A stretch of DNA of 64,000 bases from positions 1 through 64,000 of the forward strand of contig LVBD01000069.1 in assembly GCA_001604275.1 (NCBI GenBank), read 5' to 3'. This DNA comes from Spirochaetales bacterium Spiro_02. GTDB lineage: Bacteria; Spirochaetota; Spirochaetia; Sphaerochaetales; Sphaerochaetaceae. Positions 61,757-64,000 of the stretch are shown here, one piece after another. Position 1 is the first letter of the stretch; every line of letters begins with the position of its first letter. A model generated the notes under the pieces. It was not told where the DNA came from and did not search any database. It worked only from the letters and a program-made list of their open reading frames with translations. Made by a program: the position numbers and the translations under genes.

Positions 61757-63154
61757 TCAATCCATCCACTCGAACGATATCGTACGATGGAGAAAGTCGA
61801 TCTGGCTATGGCTCAGCCCGGCATCCTCGTACTCCATCTCGCCGCGCTGGTTGTCGATCGGATCGCCTCTCCAGTGCCGTTTTGGAGGATCGAACGGAGT
61901 CTGGATCGCGCCGCTGGCGGGCAACCGCAACACGTCGAGGTTGCCGAAATAGTGGTTCCATCGGTCGGTTTTGCCGCCCCTCCACGCCCCGCCTCCGAAT
62001 GAACAGTCGCAGAACAGCCATCCGTACGGAGCGATGAAGAACTCGGCCCAATCGTGGCAGCCGATCTCCTCGGGGGTAACGTACAGACCGGACTGCCATC
62101 TGGCGGGGATACCGCAGATCCGGCAGAGAGTGATGAACAACAGCGCCTGGATGCCGCAGTCCCCTTTCAGATTCACGGCGGCGTACTCGCTCAGGTCGTC
62201 GATCGTGTCGTACCGACGGACATAGGAGTACATCACGTTCGTGGTGATGAAATCATAGATGCGGCGCGCTTTGACCAACGGGTTTGTTTCGTCACCGACG
62301 ATTTCGGCGGCCAGCGCGCGGAGGTACGGGGTAAAAACGATGTGGGGGGCCTGTTCGACCAAGTATTCGGAATGAGCCCCCTCCGCTGGTCTGCAAGTCG
62401 CAGCTTCGGCGGCCACCGCAGGGTCGAGGACGAGATAGTCTACATGGTTCACATAGCTGAACTCGACCCAGAATTCCTGTTCGCACTGAAGGTTCTTCGA
62501 GAATGCGATCGTCCGTTGCAAGGCATCGGCCGGAGCGATGGTCATTTCCCCTGGACCGTGGGCGAGAATATGGATTTCGGAGATCTGGCGGCATTCCCGC
62601 GGCAACGGCAGGTGGACGAGAACCGGAACGCCAGGTCGTTCGAACGGTTTCTTTACCCGTAGTCCCAGATGGACGGTGATACGGGCGGTCCGGCCGCCAT
62701 GCAACGCCATCAGGCGGACTTGTTCGTCGCGCAACGCCTTGTCCCGGATCGATTCTTCCACGTTCGTACGGACCAGAAGCCTGGTTTCCAGTTCCGGACG
62801 CGTAGAGGCGAGGTTGGCGAAGAATCGTCGGTTGAACCGCACGTGTCCATCGATGAAGATCCAGTCGGCCGCTCCGCATTCGCGATATCGTTCCAATTCA
62901 TCTTCCCGATAGTCGGCCAGCCCGTCCTTCATGATCTGTTGCGCCTCGTCGATCGAATACGGGTACTGGTCGTCGCACAGCGCCTCGATCACATGCTGTT
63001 CCAGCTCGAGTCGCCGCCGCAATGGTTCCGGCGTCCTGTCCCGCTCGAGCAAATACGCTATCTTGCGCAACGCTCCTGAAAAATCCCCCGCATGCTTCAG
63101 TTTCAGGACATCTTCGGGTAATGGAAACTGCTGATTGGAAATATCGTTGACCAT
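61757..63154 (-). CDS. Transglutaminase-like cysteine-protease-fold protein
   Basis: 465 residues. An N-terminal helical region (1-190), a beta domain (about 150-270) and a transglutaminase core with Cys in KGDCGIQA, His in CHDWAEFF and Asp in FCDCSFGG. It probably has peptidase or transamidase activity in the cytoplasm, as no signal peptide is seen. The ATG at 63154 has AAGGAG 8 nt upstream. The C-terminus ends abruptly in EWMD, apparently through a 4-bp duplication. Confidence 0.82.
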   Translation of the reverse strand: MVNDISNQQFPLPEDVLKLKHAGDFSGALRKIAYLLERDRTPEPLRRRLELEQHVIEALCDDQYPYSIDEAQQIMKDGLADYREDELERYRECGAADWIFIDGHVRFNRRFFANLASTRPELETRLLVRTNVEESIRDKALRDEQVRLMALHGGRTARITVHLGLRVKKPFERPGVPVLVHLPLPRECRQISEIHILAHGPGEMTIAPADALQRTIAFSKNLQCEQEFWVEFSYVNHVDYLVLDPAVAAEAATCRPAEGAHSEYLVEQAPHIVFTPYLRALAAEIVGDETNPLVKARRIYDFITTNVMYSYVRRYDTIDDLSEYAAVNLKGDCGIQALLFITLCRICGIPARWQSGLYVTPEEIGCHDWAEFFIAPYGWLFCDCSFGGGAWRGGKTDRWNHYFGNLDVLRLPASGAIQTPFDPPKRHWRGDPIDNQRGEMEYEDAGLSHSQIDFLHRTISFEWMD

Positions 63155-63249
63155 GTTCCGACTCCTTCGAGGCCGTTTTCGACCATACGGGCACAGGATA
63201 TCGCAAAATGGTCGACAAACCAATAGTGGATTTTTTCATCCGGTACGTT

Positions 63250-63255
63250 TATAAT
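63250..63255 (+). promoter_or_regulatory. -10 box of rlpA, predicted leaderless
   Basis: A consensus TATAAT with seven bases to the ATG at 63263; the -35 is poor (TGGATT at 17 bp). No Shine-Dalgarno sequence is present. Confidence 0.6.
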
Positions 63256-63262
63256 CCCAACC

Positions 63263-63943
63263 ATGAAGAAAATCGCGATCTGCATGATGATGATCATCGC
63301 CTCGTTGACGAATCTCTGGGCGGCCGACGCCGTCGCGGAGCCTGCGGCGGCTCCCGACGAGACCGTTGTCGTCGAGAAGGGAGTCGCCTCATGGTACACC
63401 AGTGACAAGCCGGAGAGTCTTACTGCGAACGGGGAAGTCTTCGATCCGACGAAGATCGCCGCCGCGCACAAAACGATGAAGTTCGGTACTATCGTACGCT
63501 TGACGAACCTGAACAACGGCAAGACGGTGGATGTCAGGATCAATGACCGCGGACCGTATGTCGATGGACGGATCATCGACTTGACCCCGGCGGCGGCGAA
63601 GGCTGTGGATATGGTCGAAAGCGGTATCGCCCCTGTCACGTTGCAGGTCATCTACGAGCCGGAGGTGCCGGAATCGAAGTACAAGCGGGCGGGAGACACC
63701 GGCTGGTATCTGCTCCAGCTCGGAGCCTACTCCTCGACCGCCACCGCCTATACCCAGTATGAACGGTTGCTCAATGCGGGTCTCAGGCCGGCGGTGGAGA
63801 TCGTCAATGATTCCTTGGTTCGCTTGTCGGTGCGTTGGGTTCCTGCGTACCAACTGGATCGAACCCTCAAGACTCTCAGCGCCCTCGGCTTCAGGGAAAA
63901 GGACATTCTCAAAAAAAGCGAAGACAACCCGTATATAGGATGA
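63263..63943 (+). CDS. rlpA: RlpA-like septal/lytic transglycosylase-type protein with SPOR domain
   Basis: 226 residues: a signal peptide (1-20, ending WAA), an RlpA double-psi barrel (about 38-130; GVASWYTSDKPESLTANGE and VRINDRGPYVDGRIIDL hold the catalytic-type Glu/Asp region, quoted in part), then a C-terminal SPOR domain (about 145-215) that would bind denuded glycan at division sites. No lipobox is obvious. The signal peptide and ATG fix the start despite the missing Shine-Dalgarno. Confidence 0.88.
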   Translation: MKKIAICMMMIIASLTNLWAADAVAEPAAAPDETVVVEKGVASWYTSDKPESLTANGEVFDPTKIAAAHKTMKFGTIVRLTNLNNGKTVDVRINDRGPYVDGRIIDLTPAAAKAVDMVESGIAPVTLQVIYEPEVPESKYKRAGDTGWYLLQLGAYSSTATAYTQYERLLNAGLRPAVEIVNDSLVRLSVRWVPAYQLDRTLKTLSALGFREKDILKKSEDNPYIG

Positions 63944-63987
63944 GGGTCATTCCAGGGTTAGGGTCATTCCAGAGTTAGGGTCATTGC
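63943..63987 (+). repeat. Stop-codon-abutting repeat after rlpA
   Basis: AGGGTCATTCC begins with the last base of the rlpA TGA and recurs at 63960 and, as AGGGTCATTGC, at 63977, separated by AGGGTT and AGAGTT, giving a 17-bp period. Same core as the repeat after rex. It may continue past the window. Confidence 0.78.
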
Positions 63988-64000
63988 GAGGTAGGGCGCT

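Noticed and set aside
1-64000. tRNA, rRNA, riboswitch and CRISPR signals
   Set aside because: No cloverleaf, T-box, conserved riboswitch core or regularly spaced direct-repeat array was seen on reading; the 11- and 17-bp period repeats are too short-spaced to be CRISPR.

Overview
The window looks like chromosomal DNA from an anaerobic spirochaete of moderately high GC, most plausibly a relative of Sphaerochaeta. This is inferred from gene content, not from a search. Supporting genes are a class I lysyl-tRNA synthetase, LPP20-type lipoproteins, a trimeric NADH-type [FeFe]-hydrogenase with Rex, two-subunit iron-sulfur fumarase, c-di-AMP synthesis by CdaA, and many small envelope proteins of unknown family. 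No rRNA, tRNA or CRISPR array was found, and coding density is high.

Layout. 1-5214 is one very large cyclic-di-GMP protein (dCache, PAS, GGDEF, GAF, PAS, GAF, GGDEF, EAL) that runs off the left edge and is preceded by a nine-codon leader ORF. 5355-7709 holds an HdeD-like membrane protein, a HAD phosphatase and an FKBP lipoprotein. 7869-14827 is a tightly overlapping minus-strand operon: def, fmt, a patatin/beta-barrel protein, a YhcC radical-SAM protein, a VanZ::fumarase-alpha fusion and fumarase beta. 14870-21687 is a second minus-strand operon: glpK, cdaA, ybbR-like, acpS, truA, uracil-DNA glycosylase and priA. Divergent from it are a Crp/Fnr regulator and a sulfur-handling operon (TusA, YeeE/YedE, thioredoxin-reductase-like), followed by a sensory-hydrogenase operon (DRTGG protein, HATPase, HydS-like). 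27816-32633 has an M16 protease, endonuclease IV and a glycerophosphodiesterase. 32652-41688 is mostly envelope genes plus peptidase T, a Kef-type antiporter and a PTS EIIA protein. 43966-50191 is the hydrogenase operon (nuoE-like, HATPase, 2Fe-2S thioredoxin-fold protein, hydB, hydA, with a terminator) facing rex. 50329-56528 has threonine synthase, a nuclease-like lipoprotein, an MFS-HEAT protein, ClpP and ribokinase. 56530-58000 is a decayed, AT-richer patch with a truncated era copy and an IS1634-type transposase relic. 58234-63943 carries era, a flavoprotein, lysS, a transglutaminase-like protein with a probable frameshift, and rlpA.

How the parts connect. The hydrogenase, Rex and the sensory-hydrogenase operon point to NADH and ferredoxin reoxidation by H2 production under redox control. 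TusA, YedE and the reductase, beside a cysteine-bearing Crp/Fnr regulator and a perfect palindrome, suggest regulated sulfur (or selenium) import and delivery. The two second messengers c-di-GMP and c-di-AMP are both represented.

Signals outside the genes are the most unusual part. Four genes without a Shine-Dalgarno sequence have a -10 box ending 6-7 nt before the ATG, which predicts leaderless mRNAs. A short AGGGTCATTGC-type repeat starts inside the stop codon of rex and rlpA, and a diverged copy starts inside that of thrC.
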